A stretch of DNA of 64,000 nt from Cyclobacterium salsum (GTDB lineage Bacteria; Bacteroidota; Bacteroidia; Cytophagales; Cyclobacteriaceae), in the NCBI RefSeq assembly GCF_010119245.1, contig NZ_WNKG01000002.1, forward strand, positions 62,001 to 126,000. Direction: 5' to 3'. Shown here piece by piece: positions 1 to 7,357 of the stretch (position 1 is the first letter of the stretch; each line of letters begins with the position of its first letter). The notes beneath the pieces were generated by a model. It did not search any database. It was not told the origin of the DNA and was given only the letters and a program-made list of their open reading frames with translations. Both the position numbers and the translations under genes were made by a program.

Positions 1-232
1 TGTACAGGTATTTGATGCCTTATCTTTTCTGGACATCACGTCTTCTTTAGTAAAGTCGGTTATTTTCGGATTTACCATTGGAATCGTTGGTTGTTATAAG
101 GGATATAATTCCACCAAAGGTACTGAAGGAGTAGGTAAGGCAGCCAATTCCGCTGTGGTAATGGCCATGTTTTTAATTTTCATAGAGGAGTTACTCTCCT
201 TGCAAGTAACTAATTTCTTTAGACAACTGTAA
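1..232 (+). CDS. mlaE: MlaE-type phospholipid ABC transporter permease, C-terminal part
   Basis: This is the last 76 codons of an inner-membrane permease of the Mla (MCE) lipid transport system; the start lies outside the window. The frame opens at base 2 and ends in TAA at 230-232. The translation carries the MlaE C-terminal signature: a hydrophobic helix followed by IVGCYKGYNSTKGTEGVG, then a last membrane helix. The ATPase gene begins one base after the stop and the MCE-protein gene follows, giving the usual order permease-ATPase-substrate-binding protein. The family moves phospholipids between the inner and outer membranes. Direction of transport cannot be read from the sequence. Confidence 0.9.
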   Translation, partial: VQVFDALSFLDITSSLVKSVIFGFTIGIVGCYKGYNSTKGTEGVGKAANSAVVMAMFLIFIEELLSLQVTNFFRQL

Positions 233-233
233 C

Positions 234-986
234 ATGATAGAATCGGTAGTACAGGCAAGGAACCTGGTAAAATCATTTGATGACCTGCACGTTCTCAGAG
301 GAGTGGATCTGGATTTATTCCGGGGTGAAAACCTGGTAGTATTAGGTAAATCAGGTAGTGGTAAGTCTGTCTTGATTAAAATAATGGTAGGACTGCTTAC
401 TCAGGATGAAGGATCTGTGAAGGTGTTAGGGCAGGAAGTCAAAGATCTGAATTCTAAGCAACTCAATGAACTGCGGCTGAAAATAGGTTTTTCATTTCAG
501 GCCAGTGCCCTTTACGATAGCATGACGGTCAGGGAAAACCTGGAGTTTCCCCTGGTACGAAATGTAAAGAACCTAAGTAAGCAGGAAAAGGATAAAATGG
601 TGGAAGAGGTTCTGGACAGTGTAGGGCTCTTGCAAACCATTAATCAAATGCCTTCTGAACTTTCGGGTGGACAGCGCAAACGAATTGGAATAGCCCGAAC
701 GCTCATTCTTCAACCCGAAATAATGTTGTATGACGAGCCTACCGCAGGTTTGGATCCCATTACTTGTATGGATATCAATAATTTGATCAATCAGGTGAAT
801 GAGAAATACAAGACTACTTCCATCATTATCACCCATGATCTCACTTGTGCCAAAGTAACCGGTGATCGCGTGGCCGTTTTATTGGATGGTACTTTTGGTG
901 CCAGTGGAAAATTTGAAGAAGTATTTGAAAATGCCGAGGATGGCAGAATTAAATCATTTTATGACTATAATTTCATTAAGCAATGA
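234..986 (+). CDS. mlaF: MlaF-like ABC transporter ATP-binding protein
   Basis: A 250-residue cytoplasmic ATPase that would energise the MlaE permease. Visible motifs are Walker A GKSGSGKS (residues 38-45), the signature LSGGQRKRIGIAR, Walker B IMLYDEPTAGLDP and the switch histidine in ITHD. Length fits the family. The ATG lies one base after the mlaE stop and the 3' end overlaps the next gene by ATGA, so the three genes should be translationally coupled. Substrate assignment follows from the neighbouring MlaE and MCE proteins. Confidence 0.93.
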   Translation: MIESVVQARNLVKSFDDLHVLRGVDLDLFRGENLVVLGKSGSGKSVLIKIMVGLLTQDEGSVKVLGQEVKDLNSKQLNELRLKIGFSFQASALYDSMTVRENLEFPLVRNVKNLSKQEKDKMVEEVLDSVGLLQTINQMPSELSGGQRKRIGIARTLILQPEIMLYDEPTAGLDPITCMDINNLINQVNEKYKTTSIIITHDLTCAKVTGDRVAVLLDGTFGASGKFEEVFENAEDGRIKSFYDYNFIKQ

Positions 987-1957
987 GAAATGACAATAAA
1001 AAATCGGTTACTGTTGGCATTTTTGTGCTGATAGGTATCATCATTTTGGTTACCGGCATACTAACATTAGGAGCGCAGCAAAAGGCCTTCGTGAAAAGCA
1101 TTCGGGTGTCTGCTGTTTTTGATGACGTTGGAGGGCTACAAACCGGGAATAATGTTTGGTTTTCTGGTGTTAAAATCGGAACCGTAAAGAAGATCAATTT
1201 TTATGGGGAATCTCAGGTGGAAATTGAAATGAATATTGAGGCCTCGGCCAAAGATTACATCAAGAAGAACTCCAAAGCCACGATCAGTTCCGATGGCCTT
1301 ATTGGTAATAAGATCATTGTTATTTATGGAGGAACAGGGCAGGGGCCGTCTGTTGAGGAAGGAGACCAGCTGACGGCGGTCATGCCGTTGGATACCGACA
1401 GAATGATGGAGACCTTACAGGTAAATAATAATAATTTGGTATCCATTACCGAAGATTTGAAGGTGTTAACTGGGAAAATCGCCAACGGAGAAGGAATAGT
1501 AGGAGCAGTTCTTACCGATAGCATGTTGGTAAAAGATTTTAAATTGATGATGAGTAACTTTCAGCGAGCGGCTGCGAACAGTACCCAAATGACTTCAGAA
1601 CTTGCAGCGTTTTCAAAGGGGCTGAATCAAAAAGGAGGTCTTATTGACGAACTGGTAAATGATACGGTCATTTTTGAAAGCCTGAGGACTACCATTCAAG
1701 GGCTGGAAGCGACGGGTGAGGAAGTAAATAGCGCCGCTGAAAGTTTCAAAAAGGTCAGCGAAAATCTGAACCAAACCGATAATGCGGTAGGAATGTTGCT
1801 TAATGACGAGGAATTTGCGTCCTATCTAAAAAATACCATGGTGAATCTAGATACCGGTACGGTTCGTCTAAACGAAACGTTAGAAGCCATGCGGTATCAT
1901 TGGCTGTTTCGGGGGGCCTTCCGAAAAAGGGACAAAGCTCAGAATAAAACAGAGTAA
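983..1957 (+). CDS. mlaD: MCE/MlaD family substrate-binding protein
   Basis: A 324-residue protein with one N-terminal membrane anchor (about residues 9-30) and an MCE domain (about 38-118, containing FDDVGGLQTGNNVWFSGVKI). A long, probably helical C-terminal region follows, which in relatives projects into the periplasm. In the Mla system the MCE protein forms a hexameric ring that binds phospholipid and docks on MlaE. The start overlaps the mlaF stop by four bases. The C-terminal extension is typical of MCE proteins outside the short E. coli MlaD type. No terminator is obvious before the aconitase gene. Confidence 0.92.
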   Translation: MRNDNKKSVTVGIFVLIGIIILVTGILTLGAQQKAFVKSIRVSAVFDDVGGLQTGNNVWFSGVKIGTVKKINFYGESQVEIEMNIEASAKDYIKKNSKATISSDGLIGNKIIVIYGGTGQGPSVEEGDQLTAVMPLDTDRMMETLQVNNNNLVSITEDLKVLTGKIANGEGIVGAVLTDSMLVKDFKLMMSNFQRAAANSTQMTSELAAFSKGLNQKGGLIDELVNDTVIFESLRTTIQGLEATGEEVNSAAESFKKVSENLNQTDNAVGMLLNDEEFASYLKNTMVNLDTGTVRLNETLEAMRYHWLFRGAFRKRDKAQNKTE

Positions 1958-2090
1958 CTCCATTAAAATAGTAATCAGAAGTGCATCGGTTTCCCTTTGA
2001 AATTTGATAAAAAAACGTATATTAGAGGCAATGGAAAATCGAATCCATTATACCATTTAAATCCTTTTTTTCATTAAACCAACACAACTC

Positions 2091-4871
2091 ATGGCTTATG
2101 ATCCGTATCAAATAAAAAAGAAATTACCATCTTCTCAAGGGGATCTGACTTATTGGAGTCTGGAGGCTCTACAGAATCAAGGATACGCTATCAATAAATT
2201 ACCCTTTTCCATCCGAATTCTTTTGGAAAATGCATTGCGAAATTTTGATGATTTTGCCATTACCAGAGAAAATATAGAGACCCTGCTTAATTGGAAACCG
2301 GAAGTCTCTGATAAAGACATCCCTTACAAACCAGCGCGGGTGTTGATGCAGGATTTTACGGGGGTACCTGCAGTCGTTGATATTGCCTCCCTTAGGGCCG
2401 AGGCGGTAAGAAAAGGGAAAGACCCCGAAAAAATTAATCCACTTATCCCGGTGGATTTGGTAGTAGATCACTCCGTTCAGGTAGATTTTTTTGGTACCAA
2501 TTATTCATACAAACGGAACGTTGACGTAGAATACGAGCGAAATGGAGAACGGTATGAATTTTTAAAGTGGGCTCAGAAATCTTTTAATAATTTTTCCGTA
2601 GTTCCTCCCGGGATGGGCATTTGCCACCAGGTCAATCTGGAATACCTCGCTCAGGGAGTCATTTCCCGGGACGGGAATGTTTTTCCAGACACATTGGTTG
2701 GAACCGATTCGCATACCCCAATGGTTAACGGAATTGGCGTAGTAGGGTGGGGAGTAGGTGGAATTGAGGCCGAAGCGGCCCTTCTAGGCCAACCGATATA
2801 TTTTATCATGCCGGAAGTAGTTGGACTCCGGCTTACCGGTGCCCTTCCTTTGGGGACTACTGCCACGGATATGGTGCTTACCATTACCGAATTACTAAGA
2901 AAACAAGGGGTGGTAGGCAAGTTTGTGGAAGTATTTGGGCCGGGGCTGGATGGTTTATCCGTGCCTGATCGCGCCACGATTGCCAACATGTCTCCTGAAT
3001 TTGGTTGCACGGTGACTTATTTCCCGATAGATGACCGAACATTGGACTATATGTCCCGGACTAACCGAACGGAAGAGCAGATTCAATTGGTAAGAGACTA
3101 CACCAAGGCCAACATGCTTTGGCGTGCCAATGAAGATGATATCAATTATTCTACTGTGGTGGAACTTGATCTCAGCTCGGTAGAGCCAACCGTATCCGGT
3201 CCAAAAAGGCCACAGGATAAAATCCTCGTGAGAGAATTTAAAGATAAATTCGGCTCTTTGTTAAAAGAAGTACATGGAAGAGATTACATTCCTATAGACA
3301 AACGCGATGTAGGAAGGTGGTTCGGTGAAGGCGGCGGAAATCAACCGGTAGAAGGTGCGGAATCGCCAGCTGAAAAGCACGTGGAAATCGAAACGGAAGT
3401 TAAAAATGGGTTGAAGACCGTCGTGGTTGAGTTGAACAACGAAAAATTTGCCCTTCATGATGGGTCGGTTGTCATTGCTGCCATTACTTCCTGTACCAAC
3501 ACCTCCAATCCGAGCGTAATGATTGGGGCAGGGCTGGTAGCCAGAAAAGCCCGGGAAAGAGGCCTGGATGTGAAGCCATGGGTTAAAACTTCGTTGGCTC
3601 CGGGATCCAAGGTGGTTACAGATTACCTGGAACACTCCGAATTGTTAGATGATTTGGAAGCCCTGCGATTTCATGTGGTAGGCTATGGTTGTACCAGTTG
3701 TATTGGGAATTCCGGCCCTTTGCCCGTCCATATAGCCAAAGCAGTGGAAGAAAATGATCTGGTCGTTGCATCGGTACTCTCCGGAAACCGGAATTTTGAA
3801 GCCAGGGTTCATCCTCAGGTGAAAATGAACTACCTGATGTCTCCCATGCTGGTTGTTGCCTATGCCCTTGCAGGCCGGGTGGATGTAGATTTGAACAACG
3901 AGCCGTTGGGTTATGACCCCAACCTGGAACCTGTATACCTGAAGGATATTTGGCCTTCCAATGAAGAAATCTTTGAAGTGTCAAACAGGGTGCTGTCTCC
4001 CAATGATTACAAAAAAAATTACGGGGAGATATTTGAGGGAAATGAACAGTGGAGAACGCTTCAAGCACCAAAAGACAAAGTGTATCAGTGGTCAGATAAA
4101 TCTACCTATATTAAGGAAGCTCCTTTTTTCCAGGGGATCTCGGAAGATGTTCATGAGGCCGACGATATTTTGGGGGGCAGGGTACTGCTCAAATTAGGAG
4201 ATTCCATTACTACGGATCATATTTCCCCCGCAGGTTCTTTTTCTCCGTCTTCACCTGCTGGTAAATACCTGATAGGAAAAGGAGTGGAGCAATCCATGTT
4301 TAACTCCTATGGCTCCAGAAGAGGGAATGACGAAGTGATGGTCAGGGGAACATTTGCCAACGTAAGGATCAAAAATCAACTCGTTACAAAAGAAGGCGGG
4401 CATACCTTGCACATGCCTTCTGGTGAAGAGATGACCGTATACGATGCCTCCCAACAATATCAAAAGGACAATGTTCCGTTGCTGGTGCTGGCGGGTAAAG
4501 AGTACGGCAGCGGTTCTTCCAGAGATTGGGCAGCAAAAGGCACGACGCTATTGGGAATTAAGGGCGTTATTGCCGAAAGTTACGAAAGAATACATCGGTC
4601 CAATCTCGTTGGAATGGGAGTATTGCCCATGCAGTTTGCCAAAGGGGAGTCCTCTGAGTCGCTGGGTCTAACCGGTAAAGAAGAAATCTCTATCGTAGGT
4701 ATTGCCGAGGGTCTGAGCCCCTTAAAAGTCCTGAATGCAAAAGCAAAAAAGGACGATGGAAGCGTGGTCAATTTTGACGTGATCGCTCGATTAGACTCTG
4801 CCATTGAGGTCGAATATTATAAAAATGGGGGGATCCTTCATTATGTCCTGAGACAATTTCTGAAATCGTAG
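2091..4871 (+). CDS. acnA: Aconitate hydratase, AcnA/IRP1 type
   Basis: A 926-residue TCA-cycle enzyme converting citrate to isocitrate with a [4Fe-4S] cluster. The three cluster cysteines are C468 (TSCTNTSNPS), C534 and C537 (GYGCTSCIGNSG). Their spacing of 66 and 3 residues matches that of IRP1/AcnA. The swivel domain near the C terminus holds the YGSGSSRDWAAKGT loop and GVIAESYERIHRSNL. Length agrees with the AcnA class rather than AcnB. The gene stands alone with 130 bp of upstream non-coding DNA and a strong terminator behind it. Confidence 0.97.
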   Translation: MAYDPYQIKKKLPSSQGDLTYWSLEALQNQGYAINKLPFSIRILLENALRNFDDFAITRENIETLLNWKPEVSDKDIPYKPARVLMQDFTGVPAVVDIASLRAEAVRKGKDPEKINPLIPVDLVVDHSVQVDFFGTNYSYKRNVDVEYERNGERYEFLKWAQKSFNNFSVVPPGMGICHQVNLEYLAQGVISRDGNVFPDTLVGTDSHTPMVNGIGVVGWGVGGIEAEAALLGQPIYFIMPEVVGLRLTGALPLGTTATDMVLTITELLRKQGVVGKFVEVFGPGLDGLSVPDRATIANMSPEFGCTVTYFPIDDRTLDYMSRTNRTEEQIQLVRDYTKANMLWRANEDDINYSTVVELDLSSVEPTVSGPKRPQDKILVREFKDKFGSLLKEVHGRDYIPIDKRDVGRWFGEGGGNQPVEGAESPAEKHVEIETEVKNGLKTVVVELNNEKFALHDGSVVIAAITSCTNTSNPSVMIGAGLVARKARERGLDVKPWVKTSLAPGSKVVTDYLEHSELLDDLEALRFHVVGYGCTSCIGNSGPLPVHIAKAVEENDLVVASVLSGNRNFEARVHPQVKMNYLMSPMLVVAYALAGRVDVDLNNEPLGYDPNLEPVYLKDIWPSNEEIFEVSNRVLSPNDYKKNYGEIFEGNEQWRTLQAPKDKVYQWSDKSTYIKEAPFFQGISEDVHEADDILGGRVLLKLGDSITTDHISPAGSFSPSSPAGKYLIGKGVEQSMFNSYGSRRGNDEVMVRGTFANVRIKNQLVTKEGGHTLHMPSGEEMTVYDASQQYQKDNVPLLVLAGKEYGSGSSRDWAAKGTTLLGIKGVIAESYERIHRSNLVGMGVLPMQFAKGESSESLGLTGKEEISIVGIAEGLSPLKVLNAKAKKDDGSVVNFDVIARLDSAIEVEYYKNGGILHYVLRQFLKS

Positions 4872-4891
4872 GCACCAATGCCTGAGTTAAT

Positions 4892-4926
4892 AAAGCAGCT
4901 GTGTTCTTGTGCAGCTGCTTTTTTTT
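4892..4926 (+). terminator. Rho-independent terminator of the aconitase gene
   Basis: A 10-bp perfect stem (AAAGCAGCTG pairing with CAGCTGCTTT) with a 10-nt loop runs straight into a tract of T residues, 20 bp after the aconitase stop. Confidence 0.9.
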
Positions 4927-5045
4927 GGCCCAATCAAGCCCCGCTCCAAAAGATCAAGATGTAATTCAAATTGGTTCCAGCCCTGCATCCTGGCCCTAGC
5001 CTAAAAATGTTCACTGGACATTTTCTTGACGGCTTGTCCTCCCGC

Positions 5046-5099
5046 TGGGGCTTCCCGATAGCCTCCTGGAGTCGGCATCGGGATAAACTTCTCGCCCCA
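5046..5099. repeat. REP-like palindrome downstream of the tRNA operon
   Basis: A two-tier inverted repeat. The outer arms are TGGGGC and GCCCCA; the inner arms are TCCCGAT (5053-5059) and ATCGGGA (5077-5083). The right inner arm continues as TCGGGATAAA, a string that recurs in the palindromic repeats at 45.8, 46.7 and 49.3 kb. A second small hairpin, AAAATGT/ACATTTT, lies just before it at 5004-5024. Nothing else was recognised in the 280 bp between the aconitase terminator and the tRNA operon. Confidence 0.55.
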
Positions 5100-5110
5100 A
5101 AGACGCGCGT

Positions 5111-5144
5111 AAAAAATAAAAACTTGCTCCGAAGAACAAGTTTT
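5111..5144 (-). terminator. Terminator of the tRNA operon with a UUCG tetraloop
   Basis: Read on the minus strand, an 11-bp stem (one G-U pair) is closed by the stable UUCG tetraloop and followed by a T-rich tract. It begins 11 bp after the 3' end of tRNA-Lys and closes the tRNA transcript. Confidence 0.9.
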
Positions 5145-5154
5145 CTACAAATTG

Positions 5155-5227
5155 TGATCCCGCTGGGGCTCGAACCCAGGACCCATACATTAAAAGTGTA
5201 TTGCTCTACCAGCTGAGCTACGGAATC
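5155..5227 (-). tRNA. tRNA-Lys (anticodon TTT)
   Basis: The minus strand folds into a complete cloverleaf of 73 nt. The acceptor arms GATTCCG and CGGGATC pair with one G-U, the D arm is GCTC/GAGC, and the anticodon stem ATACA/TGTAT encloses the loop CTTTTAA, giving anticodon UUU. The T arm is CTGGG/CCCAG and the discriminator is A. CCA is not encoded. It is the last gene of the tRNA transcript, just before the UUCG terminator. Confidence 0.95.
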
Positions 5228-5236
5228 AAACCTATG

Positions 5237-5312
5237 TGATGCTGTCAGGACTCGAACCTGAAACCTTCCCGACTTAAAGTCGGGATGCACTATCCAATTG
5301 ATCTATTGAATC
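5237..5312 (-). pseudogene. Degenerate tRNA-like unit 1 (anticodon triplet TTA)
   Basis: A 76-nt tRNA-like sequence. The T arm (TCAGG/CCTGA, loop TTCGAGT) is intact and, with its flanks, nearly identical to the 3' half of the neighbouring tRNA-Arg. The acceptor stem GATTCAA/CAGCATC forms only four of seven pairs, and the D stem GATC/GTGC only two of four. The anticodon arm is enlarged to a perfect 6-bp stem TCCCGA/TCGGGA around the loop CTTTAAG, which places UUA (complement of the ochre stop) in the anticodon position. A 9-bp spacer separates it from tRNA-Lys. It looks like a tRNA pseudogene, but it lies inside a transcribed operon. Confidence 0.8.
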
Positions 5313-5321
5313 AAATCTATG

Positions 5322-5397
5322 TGATGCTGTCAGGACTCGAACCTGAAACCTTCCCGACTTAAAGTCGGGATGCACTATCCAATTGATCTATTGAATC
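5322..5397 (-). pseudogene. Degenerate tRNA-like unit 2 (anticodon triplet TTA)
   Basis: Identical in sequence to the unit at 5237-5312 and offset from it by exactly 85 bp (76-nt body plus a 9-bp spacer AAATCTATG). It has the same defective acceptor and D stems, intact T arm and enlarged anticodon arm. Perfect identity points to recent tandem amplification or gene conversion. Confidence 0.8.
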
Positions 5398-5406
5398 AAA
5401 TCTATG

Positions 5407-5482
5407 TGATGCTGTCAGGACTCGAACCTGAAACCTTCCCGACTTAAAGTCGGGATGCACTATCCAATTGATCTATTGAATC
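5407..5482 (-). pseudogene. Degenerate tRNA-like unit 3 (anticodon triplet TTA)
   Basis: Third identical copy, again at an 85-bp period with the same 9-bp spacer. It contains no substitution relative to the first two. Confidence 0.8.
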
Positions 5483-5491
5483 AAATCTATG

Positions 5492-5567
5492 TGATGCTGT
5501 CAGGACTCGAACCTGAAACCTTCCCGACTTAAAGTCGGGATGCACTATCCAATTGATCTATTGAATC
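5492..5567 (-). pseudogene. Degenerate tRNA-like unit 4 (anticodon triplet TTA)
   Basis: Fourth identical copy. Its upstream spacer to tRNA-Arg reads AAACCTATG. The same spacer form separates unit 1 from tRNA-Lys, while the internal spacers read AAATCTATG. The outer spacers therefore keep the older form and the inner ones were copied together with the repeat. Confidence 0.8.
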
Positions 5568-5576
5568 AAACCTATG

Positions 5577-5650
5577 TGATCCTGTCAGGACTCGAACCTG
5601 AAACCTACTGCTTAGAAGGCAGTTGCTCTATCCGGTTGAGCTACAGGACC
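5577..5650 (-). tRNA. tRNA-Arg (anticodon TCT)
   Basis: A 74-nt cloverleaf on the minus strand. The acceptor is GGTCCTG/CAGGATC, the D arm GCTC/GAGC, and the anticodon stem ACTGC/GCAGT encloses the loop CTTCTAA (anticodon UCU). The T arm is TCAGG/CCTGA and the discriminator is A, with no encoded CCA. It is the first gene of the operon and the apparent donor of the 3' half of the four degenerate units behind it. Confidence 0.95.
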
Positions 5651-5658
5651 TATAAATA

Positions 5659-5682
5659 GAAACAGGCTTTTCAGCCTGTTTC
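5659..5682 (-). other. Leader hairpin of the tRNA operon
   Basis: A perfect 10-bp inverted repeat GAAACAGGCT/AGCCTGTTTC with a GAAA (GNRA) tetraloop on the minus strand lies between the promoter and tRNA-Arg. No T tract follows on either strand, so it is not a simple terminator. It may be a processing or stabilising element of the precursor. Confidence 0.6.
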
Positions 5683-5706
5683 GGAGTGCTTTTTCAAAAG
5701 CTTGTG

Positions 5707-5736
5707 CAAATGTAAGGCGGTTTTTTTTAATTACAA
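5707..5736 (-). promoter_or_regulatory. Bacteroidota-type promoter of the tRNA operon
   Basis: On the minus strand the -7 box TACATTTG (5714-5707) fits the consensus TAnnTTTG. A -33 TTG (5736-5734) lies exactly 19 bp upstream. The predicted start near 5700 precedes the leader hairpin and tRNA-Arg. The SRP RNA gene in this window has the same TTG-N19-TAnnTTTG layout. Confidence 0.85.
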
Positions 5737-5802
5737 ACTCAAATTCACAATTACTTTTCTTTTACTCGGGTGTATTGATGATCTTTGCAAAAAAGAGTTT
5801 TC

Positions 5803-7257
5803 ATGTCTGAGGAGCCATTGACACCTATTGATGACTTTTATGTCAAAACCATTGGAGAAATACCGTTAAAGGAGATTCTGTTATGTTTTCCGCACACTCC
5901 GGTTTCAGAAGCAGCCCGGATAATGCGGGATGAAAAGTCAAGTTGCCTTTTTGTGGGTGATAGCAAAGAGTTGATTTACGGAGTAATTACCGACATAACG
6001 CTGCGGGACAACGTAGTGGCCTCCGGGGTTTCTCCTGAGAGCGCTGTTAGCGAAATCATGGATCCCACACTGGTATCCATTTCGAAAGAAACGTTGGTAT
6101 ATGAGGCCTTGCTGCTCATGTTCCGCACGAAAACCAGGTACTTGCTAGTCAAGGAGGGCGGGGCCTACATTGGGGTGACTAGCCGGAATAAGATATTGAC
6201 GGTACAGTCCCAATCACCTTTCGTATTTATTCAATCTGTTAAATTGGCATTGGGAAGGGAAGAACTTAAAGAAAAGTGGAAACAAGTTCCTCGGATTGTT
6301 GATCAATTAATTCAGCGGGGAGTACGGGCTGAAATCATCAATCAGATTATTTCAGCCATTGCTGATTCGATTGCGTTACGTGTCATCGAACAGGCAATTA
6401 AAGAGAAAGGCACTCCTCCGGCCAGGTTTGTTTTTTTTGTCTTGGGAAGTGAGGGACGCAAAGAACAAACGTTAAAGACAGATCAGGATAACGCCATCAT
6501 TTATGAGGACAAAGCCAATGAGCATAGGGAATTGGTTCGGACATTTTTTTTAGATTTTGCCAAAGGCGTTTCGGAAGATTTAGACTTTATAGGTTTTAAT
6601 TATTGCAAGGGAGGGTTTATGGCCAGTAATCCCAAATGGACTCACTCACTTTCCCACTGGAAATCCAATTATGCCAGTTGGTTTCAGGAATCCAGCATGG
6701 AAACAGTAATGAGTTATGGGACATTTTTTGATTGTCGACCCATTTATGGGGATTTTTCATTGCTGGAAAGTTTAAAGGACTTTATGGACGAGCAATTACA
6801 ACATCCACTGGAACGTTTTTTTTACAATATGGCGCAAAATGCCTTGCAATACGATACTCAGCTAACCTGGTTTCGAAACATTCGAACCTTCAAAGTAGAT
6901 AAAGAACAGGTTTTTGATATCAAAAAGGCCATGACACCGATGGTAGATACCATTCGGCTTTATGCATTGGCAAACCGTGTATTTGAAACCAATACCGGGA
7001 AAAGGTTAAAATTGTTAACAGAAAAAGGAGTCTTTACTAAAAAAGAATCTGAGGAACTATACCAGGGATATTACTACCTGATGGGATTGCGGCTGGAAAA
7101 ACAAGCCATAGCTGTAATTCGGGAAAATAAAGATCCGCTGAATTACATTAAAATAACAACTTTGACCAAGGTTCAAGCAGTCACTATCAAGGAAATTTTT
7201 AAAGTAATCCGAGATCTTCAATTAAAAGTTAAAATTCAGTTCACCAAAACTTTTTAG
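5803..7257 (+). CDS. CBS-pair and DUF294 nucleotidyltransferase-like protein
   Basis: A 484-residue cytoplasmic protein. The N-terminal 140 residues form a CBS pair, a ligand-sensing module that usually binds adenine nucleotides. The middle has the GlnD-like nucleotidyltransferase motif GSEGRKEQTLKTDQDNA (from residue 215), and the C-terminal part is the DUF294 helical domain. The family resembles PII-uridylyltransferases, but substrate and role are not established. An upstream TTG at 5785 is in frame, but it follows a near-consensus promoter-like GATCTTTG, so the ATG at 5803 is preferred. No partner gene is adjacent. Confidence 0.85.
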   Translation: MSEEPLTPIDDFYVKTIGEIPLKEILLCFPHTPVSEAARIMRDEKSSCLFVGDSKELIYGVITDITLRDNVVASGVSPESAVSEIMDPTLVSISKETLVYEALLLMFRTKTRYLLVKEGGAYIGVTSRNKILTVQSQSPFVFIQSVKLALGREELKEKWKQVPRIVDQLIQRGVRAEIINQIISAIADSIALRVIEQAIKEKGTPPARFVFFVLGSEGRKEQTLKTDQDNAIIYEDKANEHRELVRTFFLDFAKGVSEDLDFIGFNYCKGGFMASNPKWTHSLSHWKSNYASWFQESSMETVMSYGTFFDCRPIYGDFSLLESLKDFMDEQLQHPLERFFYNMAQNALQYDTQLTWFRNIRTFKVDKEQVFDIKKAMTPMVDTIRLYALANRVFETNTGKRLKLLTEKGVFTKKESEELYQGYYYLMGLRLEKQAIAVIRENKDPLNYIKITTLTKVQAVTIKEIFKVIRDLQLKVKIQFTKTF

Positions 7258-7357
7258 TTACTTTGCATAATTGAAGTTTATCCATTGGGATAAAATCGGT
7301 ACTTTGCCGGGATAACTTATTTTCAGGAATTCCTTTCTGGCAGGAAATCCACACCCT

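Noticed and set aside
94-276. 60-codon minus-strand frame over the mlaE end
   Set aside because: It lies antisense to the well-supported mlaE/mlaF junction.
4934-5290. Frames over the tRNA-Lys region on both strands
   Set aside because: They cover tRNA, terminator and palindrome sequences and have no protein motifs.
5237-5567. Direct repeats resembling a CRISPR array
   Set aside because: The repeated bodies are 76 nt and the 9-bp spacers are practically identical; bodies fold as tRNA-like structures and lie in a tRNA operon. No cas genes are present.
5237-5567. Functional ochre-suppressor tRNAs
   Set aside because: The acceptor and D stems are too defective for a normal tRNA, and UAA is a common stop in this window, so general UAA suppression is unlikely. 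The idea is kept only as a test in the finding.
5659-5682. Leader hairpin as a terminator
   Set aside because: No T tract follows on either strand, and it lies between a consensus promoter and the tRNAs.
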